This document shows, in pieces, positions 16,070 through 26,694 of a stretch of 42,213 nt of DNA. Source of the DNA: an uncultured Collinsella sp. (GTDB lineage: Bacteria > Actinomycetota > Coriobacteriia > Coriobacteriales > Coriobacteriaceae); contig CATWSG010000019.1 in NCBI GenBank assembly GCA_958353395.1, positions 1 to 42,213 of the forward strand, written 5' to 3'. Made by a program: the position numbers and the translations under genes. The notes beneath the pieces are model-generated. The model was not told where the DNA came from. It saw only the letters and a list, made by a program, of their open reading frames with translations, and made no database searches. Numbering within the stretch: position 1 is the first letter of the stretch; each line of letters opens with the position of its first letter.

Positions 16070-16978
16070 ATGCGGCCCGCTAGCACTCAGACAAAGCATG
16101 GCGCCGCGGTGCGCATGCGACGCCGGCTGGGCCTGGCGCCTCGGGCGTACGTGCTGCTGTCTTGCTCGCTCGTGCTGGTCATAGCCGGTGTTTCGGCTTA
16201 TGGCATGACGGTGCCGTCCATGGTGCAGGCGCATGCTGCGCGCGAGCTGCATATTGGGCGCAAGGCCAAAAGCGACTTGGGAACGACAACTGGATATGCG
16301 TGGGCGAGCGTGGTCGGGCGCATCGTGTTTGGCGTCGATCCCGCGGACGAGGGCGAGCGGGCGTCCAACGAGATCACACTGGCAAACGGCAAGACCATCG
16401 TGCTCAACAACACCAAGGTCATTACGAAGCTTTCCAATAACAGCGTGGCTGCCGTCGTCAATAAGACCGAGCAGCAGAAGGGGCAGGATACGCAGCAGAC
16501 GGGTAAGCCCGACGGCTCGGAGGGGTCCGGTTCTGGCACCGGCTCGGCGGGCTCGGGCGGCGGTTCCGGTTCGGGCTCCGCCTCTGGCGGTGGATCTTCG
16601 AGTGGCGGCTCGACGGACGGCGGTGCCGGCGGGGACGCGGGCTCGGGCGGTCTCTCGGCTGCCGAGGAGGAGAGCATCCACAGTTGGCTCGTGACCAAAT
16701 ACAACATGCTCGATGGCTATGTCGCCCGCGCCAATAGCGTGGTTTCGACCTATAACGCAACGGGCGATACCGGGCCGTGCGATAGCCTGGCCAACGATAT
16801 GTTCGTCATCCGTGCCGAGTTTGGCCGGCAAACGTTTTCTCCCAAGTCAAAGTGGTATCGGCAATACGCCAACCTATGGGGCTGCTACACCAATCTGTGC
16901 CAATGGGTGGGGCATTACGGCGATGACGACGTCGCGCTCAACAACTTCAATACCAAAGTGGCGGCGATCGCCCTATGA
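16070..16978 (+). CDS. Membrane-anchored extracytoplasmic protein of unknown function
   Basis: I do not recognise the family. The 302-residue protein has a basic N-terminus, one membrane helix at about 27-48, then an exported region. Residues ~150-205 are a Gly/Ser-rich flexible linker, followed by a ~95-residue, probably helical C-terminal domain that starts near SAAEEESIHSWL and contains three cysteines (one in GPCDS, two in GCYTNLCQW). The ATG is preceded by GGAGGAG. Its stop overlaps the start of the next gene, a membrane kinase (ATGA), so the two are translationally coupled. A role as a sensor or target of that kinase is inference from the coupling. Confidence 0.85.
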   Translation: MRPASTQTKHGAAVRMRRRLGLAPRAYVLLSCSLVLVIAGVSAYGMTVPSMVQAHAARELHIGRKAKSDLGTTTGYAWASVVGRIVFGVDPADEGERASNEITLANGKTIVLNNTKVITKLSNNSVAAVVNKTEQQKGQDTQQTGKPDGSEGSGSGTGSAGSGGGSGSGSASGGGSSSGGSTDGGAGGDAGSGGLSAAEEESIHSWLVTKYNMLDGYVARANSVVSTYNATGDTGPCDSLANDMFVIRAEFGRQTFSPKSKWYRQYANLWGCYTNLCQWVGHYGDDDVALNNFNTKVAAIAL

Positions 16979-18816
16979 CGAATAGCCTTGCTTCTAGCGC
17001 ATCGTGCGCGCTAAACCGCGACCCTATGGTGGGCCTGCGCCTGGCGCGCGTCGACGGGTTTGAGCCGGTCGTCGCCCTGGGCGCGGACGAGCTTCCCGCC
17101 TACCTGCGCCGTTTTACGATGCTGTTTGCCGACGACGCCACCATGCGCCGTGGCGGAATCGGTCGCGTGACGCGTGCCGTCAATGCCCAGGGCGAGGCCG
17201 TGGCGCTCAAGCAGCTCATCTTGCCGACTCGCGACGAGTTCGATGACGACGCCGCTTATGAGGCGCTGGTCGCTAAGTTTAAGGCGGCGTTTCGCGAGGA
17301 ATACGAATGTCATCGTGCCCTTTCGGGTCTTAAGGGCTTTCCGCGCTTATACGGGTGGGGCGAGGTTGACGGCGTGCCCGCGATTGTCATGGAGTGGGTC
17401 GAGGGCGAGACGCTTGCCCGCCTGCGCCCGCGCCTTGCCGTGGACGATGCCGGGCGTCTGTCGCCGCTCGTGGCGGCGCGTCTGGGTCGCGACCTGTTCG
17501 ACCTGCTCTGCCGCATGAGCTTGGTGGGGGAGGGGTTCGTCCATCGCGATATCTCGCCCGCTAATATTATGGTGCGCACGGCGCGTCTGTCGCTCGACCG
17601 ACAGCTTGCCGAAGGCACCTTCGACCTGTGCTTGATCGACTTTGGCTCGTCGCTGGCGCTCGAGCCTGCCTCTGCGGTGGCGGGAACCGGCGGCAAGGCG
17701 TCGTTTACCGAGCGCTATGCCACGTTGCGCCGCGCGACGGTGGCCTACGCCCCGCCCGAGATGCTCACCGACGATATCCCCGACCTGCGCATGCTTCGCA
17801 TGTCGCCGGCGATCGATGTCTATGCAGCGGCGAGTACGGTCTACGAGCTCATCGCCGGCGTCGCGCCGTACGAGGTGGCGCCGGGTGCGCCGGGTACTTC
17901 GGGCTCGCGCAAAAAGACGTGCGATATCGCCAGCCCTTATCGCCTCAAGATGGATACGCTGCCCGATTATCCCGTTGGCGCCCACGCGCCCGGCTGCGAT
18001 TTGACGCAACTGCTGCGACGTGAGCCCGATGTGGCACTTGCCGCCGCCGAGCAGGCACAGCAGATGGGGCTCGAGCCGGGCTCCGAGGAGCTGCGCGACG
18101 CGCTGGCATTTGTCGATGCCCAGTTGTTCGACGTGGTCATGGCCTGCCTGTCGTGTAATCAGGGCGATCGTCCCGAGCCCGCCGCGGTGGAGGCGGCGCT
18201 TACGACGTTTTGCGACCACTACGCGCAAAACGTCGGCCGTTCGCTTCGCGGCGAGCCACTCACGCCCTGTTCCATGGACGCGTCCGGTCGCGTGGCCCGT
18301 CGCGCCGCGATGATCGGCACTACGGCTGTCTGCGGCCTCGTATGGGCCGTTGTGGTGGTGTCGGCGGCGCTGCTGGCGTCTGGTGCTCGTGCGTCGGTTG
18401 CCGTGGGGTACATTTCGTGGTCCGGTGCGCTGCCGGGTATCGTTGTCGCGCTCGCGCTGGCGCTGCCGGGCATGGCGGGTATTGCCGCCGGCGCCATGGC
18501 GCACGATCGTCGCACGGGGTTCCTGCAGGGCGTGTTGGCGCTTTCTGCCTGCGAGGTTCCGGTACTGATCGCGGTTGCATGCACCGTGTTTTCCCAGCGC
18601 GCCGTGGCGAGCGGCTTCGTTGCCGCCTTAATTGCAACCTATGCGCTCACGTGGTTTTTGCTGGCGATGGGGTTTGCCTTTGAGCTTCCCGTCGTGTCAG
18701 CACGACGTGCGAAAATTCCTATGGCGACGCCGCTTGCCGGCGGAGCCGCGGCTGCTCGCGCCTTTGGCGGGCCGGCCGAAGTATCCGACACTATCTCTGC
18801 GACCAAGGAGGGCTAA
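16975..18816 (+). CDS. Ser/Thr protein kinase with membrane C-terminus and altered catalytic loop
   Basis: The 613-residue product has a kinase-like domain at about 45-420 and four to five membrane helices at about 440-580. Visible motifs are a short Gly loop (GGIGRV, 60-65), Lys79, the catalytic loop HRDISPAN with Asp192, and a DFG motif in LIDFGSS. Ser194 replaces the usual Lys after HRD-I, a position that normally contacts the gamma-phosphate, so activity may be reduced or specialised; nucleotide-binding residues are otherwise present. An insertion follows the activation segment around residues 300-345. The ATG overlaps the stop of the exported-protein gene. With an FHA protein encoded two genes on, this looks like a separate phospho-signalling unit from the pknB operon. 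Confidence 0.85.
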   Translation: MTNSLASSASCALNRDPMVGLRLARVDGFEPVVALGADELPAYLRRFTMLFADDATMRRGGIGRVTRAVNAQGEAVALKQLILPTRDEFDDDAAYEALVAKFKAAFREEYECHRALSGLKGFPRLYGWGEVDGVPAIVMEWVEGETLARLRPRLAVDDAGRLSPLVAARLGRDLFDLLCRMSLVGEGFVHRDISPANIMVRTARLSLDRQLAEGTFDLCLIDFGSSLALEPASAVAGTGGKASFTERYATLRRATVAYAPPEMLTDDIPDLRMLRMSPAIDVYAAASTVYELIAGVAPYEVAPGAPGTSGSRKKTCDIASPYRLKMDTLPDYPVGAHAPGCDLTQLLRREPDVALAAAEQAQQMGLEPGSEELRDALAFVDAQLFDVVMACLSCNQGDRPEPAAVEAALTTFCDHYAQNVGRSLRGEPLTPCSMDASGRVARRAAMIGTTAVCGLVWAVVVVSAALLASGARASVAVGYISWSGALPGIVVALALALPGMAGIAAGAMAHDRRTGFLQGVLALSACEVPVLIAVACTVFSQRAVASGFVAALIATYALTWFLLAMGFAFELPVVSARRAKIPMATPLAGGAAAARAFGGPAEVSDTISATKEG

Positions 18817-18819
18817 GCC

Positions 18820-19302
18820 ATGGCTTCTCAAGCTGAGCTCACCCCGTGCGGGGCAATGTTTGACATCTTTAAGCGCGCAGCGCACCTGAGCCATATCGAA
18901 CTGTGCGGCCTGGTGCTCTCGAGCCGCCCGCTCGCCGACGGCCGTAGTCCACAGAGCCGTGCCGCCGATCGCTCTTGGGTTTCGCGCTTTATCGTGCGCG
19001 CGCCGGTCGGCACGCTGCAGGAGCGCTATTTTGCCGATTACGGCACCTCGGCCGCGCGCATTATGTCGCAGCTGGCCCTGCGCCGTCGCAATCCCATGGA
19101 CGCCGCGGCCGTGACCAACATGGTGTGCGGTCCCGCTGGCGAGCCCATGGTGCGGGCACTCGAGGAATGCCATCAGGACACGAATCTCTATCGCAATGCG
19201 CTCGAGCGCCTGTCGCAGGCGGCTGAACTCATGCCCGCCGAGCGCGCCGAGGCCATCCTGGTGCTGTTTGTCGCCGTGGGCTGCTCGGCAGATGTCCGCT
19301 AG
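18820..19302 (+). CDS. Hypothetical protein in kinase-FHA operon
   Basis: I do not recognise the family. The 160-residue protein has no signal peptide or membrane helix and appears mixed alpha/beta in its first half (FDIFKRAAHLSHIELCGLVL) and helical in its second half. The ATG has AAGGAGG at good spacing, four bases after the kinase stop, and the FHA gene starts three bases after its own stop. Its tight placement between a kinase and an FHA protein suggests a regulator, adaptor or substrate of the kinase. No catalytic motif is evident. Confidence 0.8.
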   Translation: MASQAELTPCGAMFDIFKRAAHLSHIELCGLVLSSRPLADGRSPQSRAADRSWVSRFIVRAPVGTLQERYFADYGTSAARIMSQLALRRRNPMDAAAVTNMVCGPAGEPMVRALEECHQDTNLYRNALERLSQAAELMPAERAEAILVLFVAVGCSADVR

Positions 19303-19305
19303 TCG

Positions 19306-19758
19306 GTGACCTATGCCATCGACTACGCTCATGCGACCTGTGGCGGCGCCACGTCGACGCCACGCTCGCTGAGCACATCTTCGGTTGCAGGTGAGCACGA
19401 GGCGGCGCCTGCGCATCCGCTGGGACTGCTGCGCGTGCAAAACGGCTACGTGGTGAGCGCCCCGCGCTGGATTCAGCCGAGCGAGCAGGGCGTCGAGATC
19501 GGCGCGCTGGCGACGGGGGAGGGCGATATCACTGATGTGGGCGATGACGTCTCGGCTCGCCATGCCCACGTGTGGTGCGATGACCAAAATGTCTGGTACG
19601 TCGAGGACCTGTCGTCCACCAACGGAACCGTGGTGGTAAACGGAGCGACGAACGTCTGCACCCAGGTCGAGCCCGGCCGCTCCGCTCGGCTCAACCCCGG
19701 TGACGAGCTCAGGCTCGGCGAATCCACCACCTACGCCATCCTCCTCGGCGCCCTCTAA
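19306..19758 (+). CDS. Small FHA-domain protein
   Basis: A 150-residue soluble protein whose last ~95 residues form a forkhead-associated domain. The family signatures are present in slightly variant form: VEIGALATGEGDI, DDVSARHAHVW and SSTNGTVVVNG. The first ~50 residues are low-complexity. The GTG start lies three bases after the preceding stop and has no clear Shine-Dalgarno sequence, so translation is probably coupled. It should read phosphothreonine marks made by the kinase encoded at 16975-18816. It differs from the FhaB-like protein of the other operon in lacking a membrane helix. Confidence 0.88.
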   Translation: MTYAIDYAHATCGGATSTPRSLSTSSVAGEHEAAPAHPLGLLRVQNGYVVSAPRWIQPSEQGVEIGALATGEGDITDVGDDVSARHAHVWCDDQNVWYVEDLSSTNGTVVVNGATNVCTQVEPGRSARLNPGDELRLGESTTYAILLGAL

Positions 19759-19773
19759 CTCATCTCCTAAATA

Positions 19774-19840
19774 AGTTGCGGTGAAATGGGGACTGTTTAA
19801 GGCTGCGACCGGCAAAAACAGTCCCCATTTCACCGCAACT
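19774..19840. repeat. Perfect 25-bp inverted repeat (hairpin element, copy 1)
   Basis: Arms at 19774-19798 and 19816-19840 are perfect reverse complements around a 17-base loop. The base of the stem (agttgcggtg) and flanks (tctcc..aataa before, gc.gcgttg after) are shared with the element at 36044-36110, while the upper stem differs. It lies 15 bases after the FHA stop and lacks a T-tract. Confidence 0.85.
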
Positions 19841-19950
19841 GCTGCGTTGTCCCCGGGGATTGCGTTCGCTGACATCGGCCGTGTGATAGTCACCCGGGGT
19901 AAACCTTTACCGCCCGCCTATATTTGCCGAAATTACACTTGACGGCGGGG

Positions 19951-19956
19951 TACAAT
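19951..19956 (+). promoter_or_regulatory. -10-like box for the oxidoreductase gene
   Basis: TACAAT in the context gggTACAAT lies about 280 nt before the start codon. The same context occurs as gggTACGAT at 36204-36212 and gggTATGAT at 37594-37602. The -35 is unclear. Confidence 0.45.
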
Positions 19957-20237
19957 AAACCCGCATGCGGATTTCCGTTGCGGGCGCTTCCCATCGCCGG
20001 GGCGTGCCCGGGAGCATCCGGCATGCGGCCTTTGCGGCGCTCGGCCATGTGCAAGACGGGTAGCTGGGCCTGTGGAGCGCATTAACCGCCCCGCGCCTCG
20101 GCATGCCTTCTCTCCACGCCATGTACCTGCTGCTCAGTCTGCCTGCCAGATGATTGGAAGCAACAGCGAAAATCCCATCACGCCAACATCCCGGCGATCG
20201 CCGGGGCCTGTATACCTATATGAGAGGAGAGGGGTAT
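19957..20237 (+). other. Long structured leader before pyruvate:ferredoxin oxidoreductase
   Basis: If transcription starts near 19963, the mRNA has a leader of about 275 nt. GC-rich pairings are visible: ggag..ggcatgc (20011-20026) with gcatgcc..ctcc (20101-20115), and a perfect 16-bp palindrome cccggcgatcgccggg (20190-20205) close to the ribosome-binding site GGAGAGGGG. I could not match it to a known riboswitch or to 6S RNA. Confidence 0.4.
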
Positions 20238-23777
<3,540 letters not shown>

Positions 23778-23787
23778 GTCTCTCACC

Positions 23788-23912
23788 GCAGGATCTGAGG
23801 GCTGACCTTCGCGGACGTCCTCGGACATGAAAGAACCCCCGCTGCGCACTACGTGCGGCGGGGGTTCTTTCGTCCTGCGGAGTGTCCGCGAAGGTCAGCC
23901 CTCAGATCCTGC
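23788..23912. repeat. 125-bp palindromic element after nifJ with inner terminator
   Basis: Outer arms of 29 bases (23788-23816 and 23884-23912) are perfect reverse complements. The middle is imperfectly paired, and the centre (23830-23870) is a strong hairpin ending in ttcttt on both strands, with about 13 paired bases at its base. The centre would terminate transcription in both directions; the perfect outer arms are far longer than a terminator requires. Confidence 0.85.
23830..23870 (+). terminator. Bidirectional terminator after nifJ
   Basis: The stem aaagaacccccgc / gcgggggttcttt encloses a GC-rich imperfectly paired loop, with T-rich ends on both strands. It starts about 50 nt after the nifJ stop. 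Confidence 0.8.
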
Positions 23913-23948
23913 TACGACTACGTCCTCGGATTGTGTGGCTGAATGGAT

Positions 23949-24110
23949 GACGTGGCTGGTGGGGCCTTTTGTCCCCTTCGCTGTTTCGCGGCTTTGCCGC
24001 GAAACCTCGCGCCACTTTGGGGATGGATGGGGGCGTGGTTGTTGCGGCTTCTTATCCCTTTGCTTTTTCGCGCCTTTGGCGCGAAACGCGCAGCGCCTTG
24101 GGAAATGCAT
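23949..24110. repeat. Diverged tandem repeat of about 80 bp
   Basis: Two successive segments share the layout gtgg..tg.tg.ggc..ttatccc.tt.gct, then a small hairpin (tttcgcggc-ttt-gccgcgaaa in copy 1, ttcgcgcc-ttt-ggcgcgaa in copy 2), then a g-rich stretch. The copies begin near 23949 and 24031. The stems differ in sequence but both remain paired. No gene is evident in the 23913-24147 interval. Confidence 0.5.
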
Positions 24111-24147
24111 TGATGTGTGGACGGGGCTGGATTGCGGATTCAAATGG

Positions 24148-25509
24148 CTAGAGAGATATGGGTGCGAACGAGAAATCGTTATTGGGGTCATCCTTTTCCA
24201 TAAACTCATCGAGACAAAACGTCATGTAGATTGGAACGTACAGAACCTTGCCCTCTTTGCTGAGATTCTCGTGGCTTAGTACAACGGCCTCGGGAATTTT
24301 GTACTCGCCCACACTCATCAGACGATCGAGGGCCGCGTGCGCTCGAACTTTCTTGCCCGATTTGACCTCGATTGGGACAACATGACCGTGGACGCCTTCG
24401 ATCACAAAGTCAACTTCACCGACCTCACGCGTTTGGTAGTACCATGCATCCGCCCCGAGGGCAACGAGTTCCTGCGCGACCACGTTCTCATAGAGACCAC
24501 CAAGGTTGGGAGTTTTCATATCAAGATAGACAGCGCGTGCGGTGCTGCCGGGGTATCGCGATGCGAGCATGCCTGTATCAGACTCGTATAGTTTGAAGGC
24601 TGTCGTTTTCTCCGTCCTCTTGAGAGGACTCCGTGGCTCCGTCACCCTGGCGACCATCAATCCAACACCTGCGTTAACAAGCCACAGGAAATCCTGCTCA
24701 TATTTTTTAAGACGAGCTCCCTCACCCAGAGACGAAACAACAAAGCGATGAGACTCCGCCTCAAGCTGAACGGGAATTTGCTCAAAAATCGACCGAACGT
24801 TAAACGCTCGAGTCGATGCATATTTTGAGATATCGCTTTTGTACTGATCGACCAGCTGAGTTTGAAGCTCACGTGTGCTCACGAGCGAATAACCCGAATC
24901 AATATAATTCTGAACGACCTCCGGCATGCCGCCGCAAACGATATAGGCTCTATAGTTCTTGAGCATCGCCTCATGAATATAGTTTTCGACAGGATGTTTC
25001 TCGACAAGGCAGCTGCGAATGCCTGCAAGCACATTCTCGCTTACGCTGTTTGCCCAACAAAACTCTTCAAAATCCATCGGGCGCATAACAATGTGCTCTA
25101 CATACCCCACCGGAAAAGAAGAGATCCCCTTAAACTCAGTCCCAAGCATAGACCCCGAGAAGACATAGCTAAAGCGCCCATCCTCGACCAACGCCTTCAT
25201 GAGTGTAACGATCTGCGGATACTCCTGAATCTCATCGACAAAGACAAGCGTATCGCCCTCAACAAGCGGCGCATCCGCAAGAAGGGCTACGCGGTTGATA
25301 AAGTCAACGGAGTTCTTTGCGCCAACAAGTGCATTCCTTGCTTCGACATCGAGTAGTAAATTGACCTCAAAATACGAAGCGTAGTTGCTTTTTCCAAACG
25401 CGCGAATCGCATAGCTCTTGCCAATCTGACGCGCACCAGTAACGAGTAATGCCTTATTGGAGTTATTCTTCCAGCTCAAAAGCCTATCAGTGACCTTACG
25501 GCGTAGCAT
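24148..25509 (-). CDS. AAA ATPase with DUF4143 domain
   Basis: A 453-residue ATPase of the family with an N-terminal AAA domain and a C-terminal DUF4143 nuclease-like domain; the cellular role of this family is poorly known. Walker A is GARQIGKS near residue 26, and Walker B is TLVFVDEIQEYP. The C-terminal part contains GEVDFVIE and VPIEVKSGK, resembling a PD-(D/E)XK core. The ATG at 25509 begins MLRRKVTDRL and has a weak GGGGG upstream; in-frame codons extend to 25611 but would translate the direct repeats of the promoter region, so the shorter start is preferred. Base composition is clearly more AT-rich than neighbours, suggesting horizontal acquisition. Confidence 0.88.
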   Translation of the reverse strand: MLRRKVTDRLLSWKNNSNKALLVTGARQIGKSYAIRAFGKSNYASYFEVNLLLDVEARNALVGAKNSVDFINRVALLADAPLVEGDTLVFVDEIQEYPQIVTLMKALVEDGRFSYVFSGSMLGTEFKGISSFPVGYVEHIVMRPMDFEEFCWANSVSENVLAGIRSCLVEKHPVENYIHEAMLKNYRAYIVCGGMPEVVQNYIDSGYSLVSTRELQTQLVDQYKSDISKYASTRAFNVRSIFEQIPVQLEAESHRFVVSSLGEGARLKKYEQDFLWLVNAGVGLMVARVTEPRSPLKRTEKTTAFKLYESDTGMLASRYPGSTARAVYLDMKTPNLGGLYENVVAQELVALGADAWYYQTREVGEVDFVIEGVHGHVVPIEVKSGKKVRAHAALDRLMSVGEYKIPEAVVLSHENLSKEGKVLYVPIYMTFCLDEFMEKDDPNNDFSFAPISL

Positions 25510-25523
25510 TAAACCCCCAAATG

Positions 25524-25607
25524 ACAAAAATTGACAGATAGAATCGCCTAAAATCATACAAAAATTGGCAGATAATATTGTCGTAAATATACAAAAATTG
25601 GGAGATA
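25524..25607 (-). promoter_or_regulatory. Three operator-like direct repeats before the AAA ATPase
   Basis: The 17-base unit acaaaaattgRSagata occurs at 25524-25540, 25558-25574 and 25591-25607, with starts 34 and 33 bases apart, roughly three helical turns. Copies differ at only one or two bases, while the spacers differ. The set lies directly upstream of the ATPase start and overlaps AT-rich promoter-like sequence, so it is probably a binding site for a repressor or for the ATPase itself. Confidence 0.75.
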
Positions 25608-25662
25608 GCAAAGGTTCGAATAGGCCTCAAAGCCACTGAAACAGTGCTCTACTTTGCGAAGG

Positions 25663-25694
25663 GGCTGGAGACGCTGTTGGGTGCGTCTCCAGCC
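25663..25694 (-). terminator. Hairpin after the DUF3830 operon
   Basis: A 12-bp perfect stem (ggctggagacgc with gcgtctccagcc) around an eight-base loop lies between the operon at 25751-26694 and the ATPase gene, both on the minus strand. No T-run follows on the minus strand, so it may be a Rho-assisted or mRNA-protecting hairpin. Confidence 0.5.
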
Positions 25695-25750
25695 CTCTGA
25701 TTCTTACTTTGGATCCCGATGGTGGGGTGTTGTCGGTGCTGCTTGCTTGG

Positions 25751-26275
25751 TTACCTTGTCTCGCCGGACTCCGTGCGTAGGCGGTAGCCGTGGACGAGGT
25801 CGCTAATGGCCGGCCAGGGAATCTGGCGGTCGACCCAAAATTGGAGCTGGACCAGATAGCGCTCGGTGGCGCGGGTGAGGGCTGCAAACTGTTCGTGAGT
25901 CTCTACCTGGGCGTAGAGGTCGCGGCTGTGGGCGAGGATTGCCGTGGTGTCATCCATTTTGCCGGTGACGTCGAAGGCGCCCGAGAACCAGTCGCACAGG
26001 CGCGCGGCGCTGTTGTTGATCGTTGCGAGGTCGGCGGTGCCGTCGTTGGCGTTTTCGTTGGCCTGGGCTCGCAGGAGGGAGAGGACGTCGGCCGCGTTCA
26101 TGCAGTAGCCGACGGTGAAGTTCCAGACGGCGAATTCGCGGCCTGTGTCAAGCTTGCGGCGGCGCATCAGGTCGATGTCGCGGGGCTCCTCGAGCATCAT
26201 TTGGTCGGCGAGGGCCTCAAGTGCAGTGGTGTACTCGGCAAGGTCGAGTGCGAGCAGGGTGTTGATATCCATCAT
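25751..26275 (-). CDS. Hypothetical protein paired with DUF3830 protein
   Basis: I do not recognise the family. The 174-residue protein appears almost entirely helical, without membrane segments or a signal peptide. It contains an aromatic-rich stretch (FAVWNFTVGYCMN) and a second one near the end (YLVQLQFWVDRQIPWPAI). The first of two adjacent ATGs has GAGG seven bases upstream and lies two bases after the stop of the DUF3830 gene, so the two are almost certainly cotranscribed and coupled. A binding partner or subunit of the DUF3830 protein is the simplest guess. Confidence 0.75.
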   Translation of the reverse strand: MMDINTLLALDLAEYTTALEALADQMMLEEPRDIDLMRRRKLDTGREFAVWNFTVGYCMNAADVLSLLRAQANENANDGTADLATINNSAARLCDWFSGAFDVTGKMDDTTAILAHSRDLYAQVETHEQFAALTRATERYLVQLQFWVDRQIPWPAISDLVHGYRLRTESGETR

Positions 26276-26277
26276 CT

Positions 26278-26694
26278 TTAGGCCTCCGCTTCGATCTCGA
26301 CGATTTCGTTTTTGATGCACATGCCCTGGTTGTCCCAGACATTGCGGCAGGCGGCGGCAAAGCGCTCGCGGTCGGCTTCGCAGATGCGGGCGAACATGTT
26401 GCAGGTGCCAAAGGGCTCGCACACGTCAAAGAAGATGCAGATTGACGACCATCCGCCATACCAGCTCACGGCGCCCGCCGGCTCGTGAAAAACGGGGTTC
26501 TCGATGTGCTCATAATTGGCAATGGGGCCCGATACGGGATAGGTTACCTCGGCATCGCAGATCTTGGCCGAAAAGATACGTGACTCGACCGGACAGGACG
26601 ATTCGAACAGCTTGCATGTCTCGGGAGCCTTGTCCCAGAGCATATCGGCGAGAAACGTCTCGCCATTCAGCGTGATCTTGAGCATTTTTGTCAT
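26278..26694 (-). CDS. DUF3830 family protein (cyclophilin-like fold)
   Basis: The 138-residue product resembles the DUF3830 family, small proteins with a predicted cyclophilin-like beta-barrel and no established biochemical function. Typical segments are the N-terminal KITLNGETFLADMLWDKAPE, a central VSGPIANYEHIENPVF and a later SICIFFDVCEPFG. An ORF extends upstream to 26781, but the ATG at 26694 has AGGAGGT eight bases before it, so it is preferred. It is the first gene of a two-gene unit with the helical protein at 25751. In other genomes this family is often beside amino-acid metabolism genes; nothing here confirms that. Confidence 0.78.
   Translation of the reverse strand: MTKMLKITLNGETFLADMLWDKAPETCKLFESSCPVESRIFSAKICDAEVTYPVSGPIANYEHIENPVFHEPAGAVSWYGGWSSICIFFDVCEPFGTCNMFARICEADRERFAAACRNVWDNQGMCIKNEIVEIEAEA

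Noticed and set aside
25524..25607. CRISPR array
   Set aside because: Only three 17-base repeats with short 16-17 base spacers and no cas genes; far too short for a CRISPR.
25558..25611. Upstream start for the AAA ATPase (extra 34 residues)
   Set aside because: It would translate the three direct repeats, which look like operator DNA, and lacks a Shine-Dalgarno sequence.
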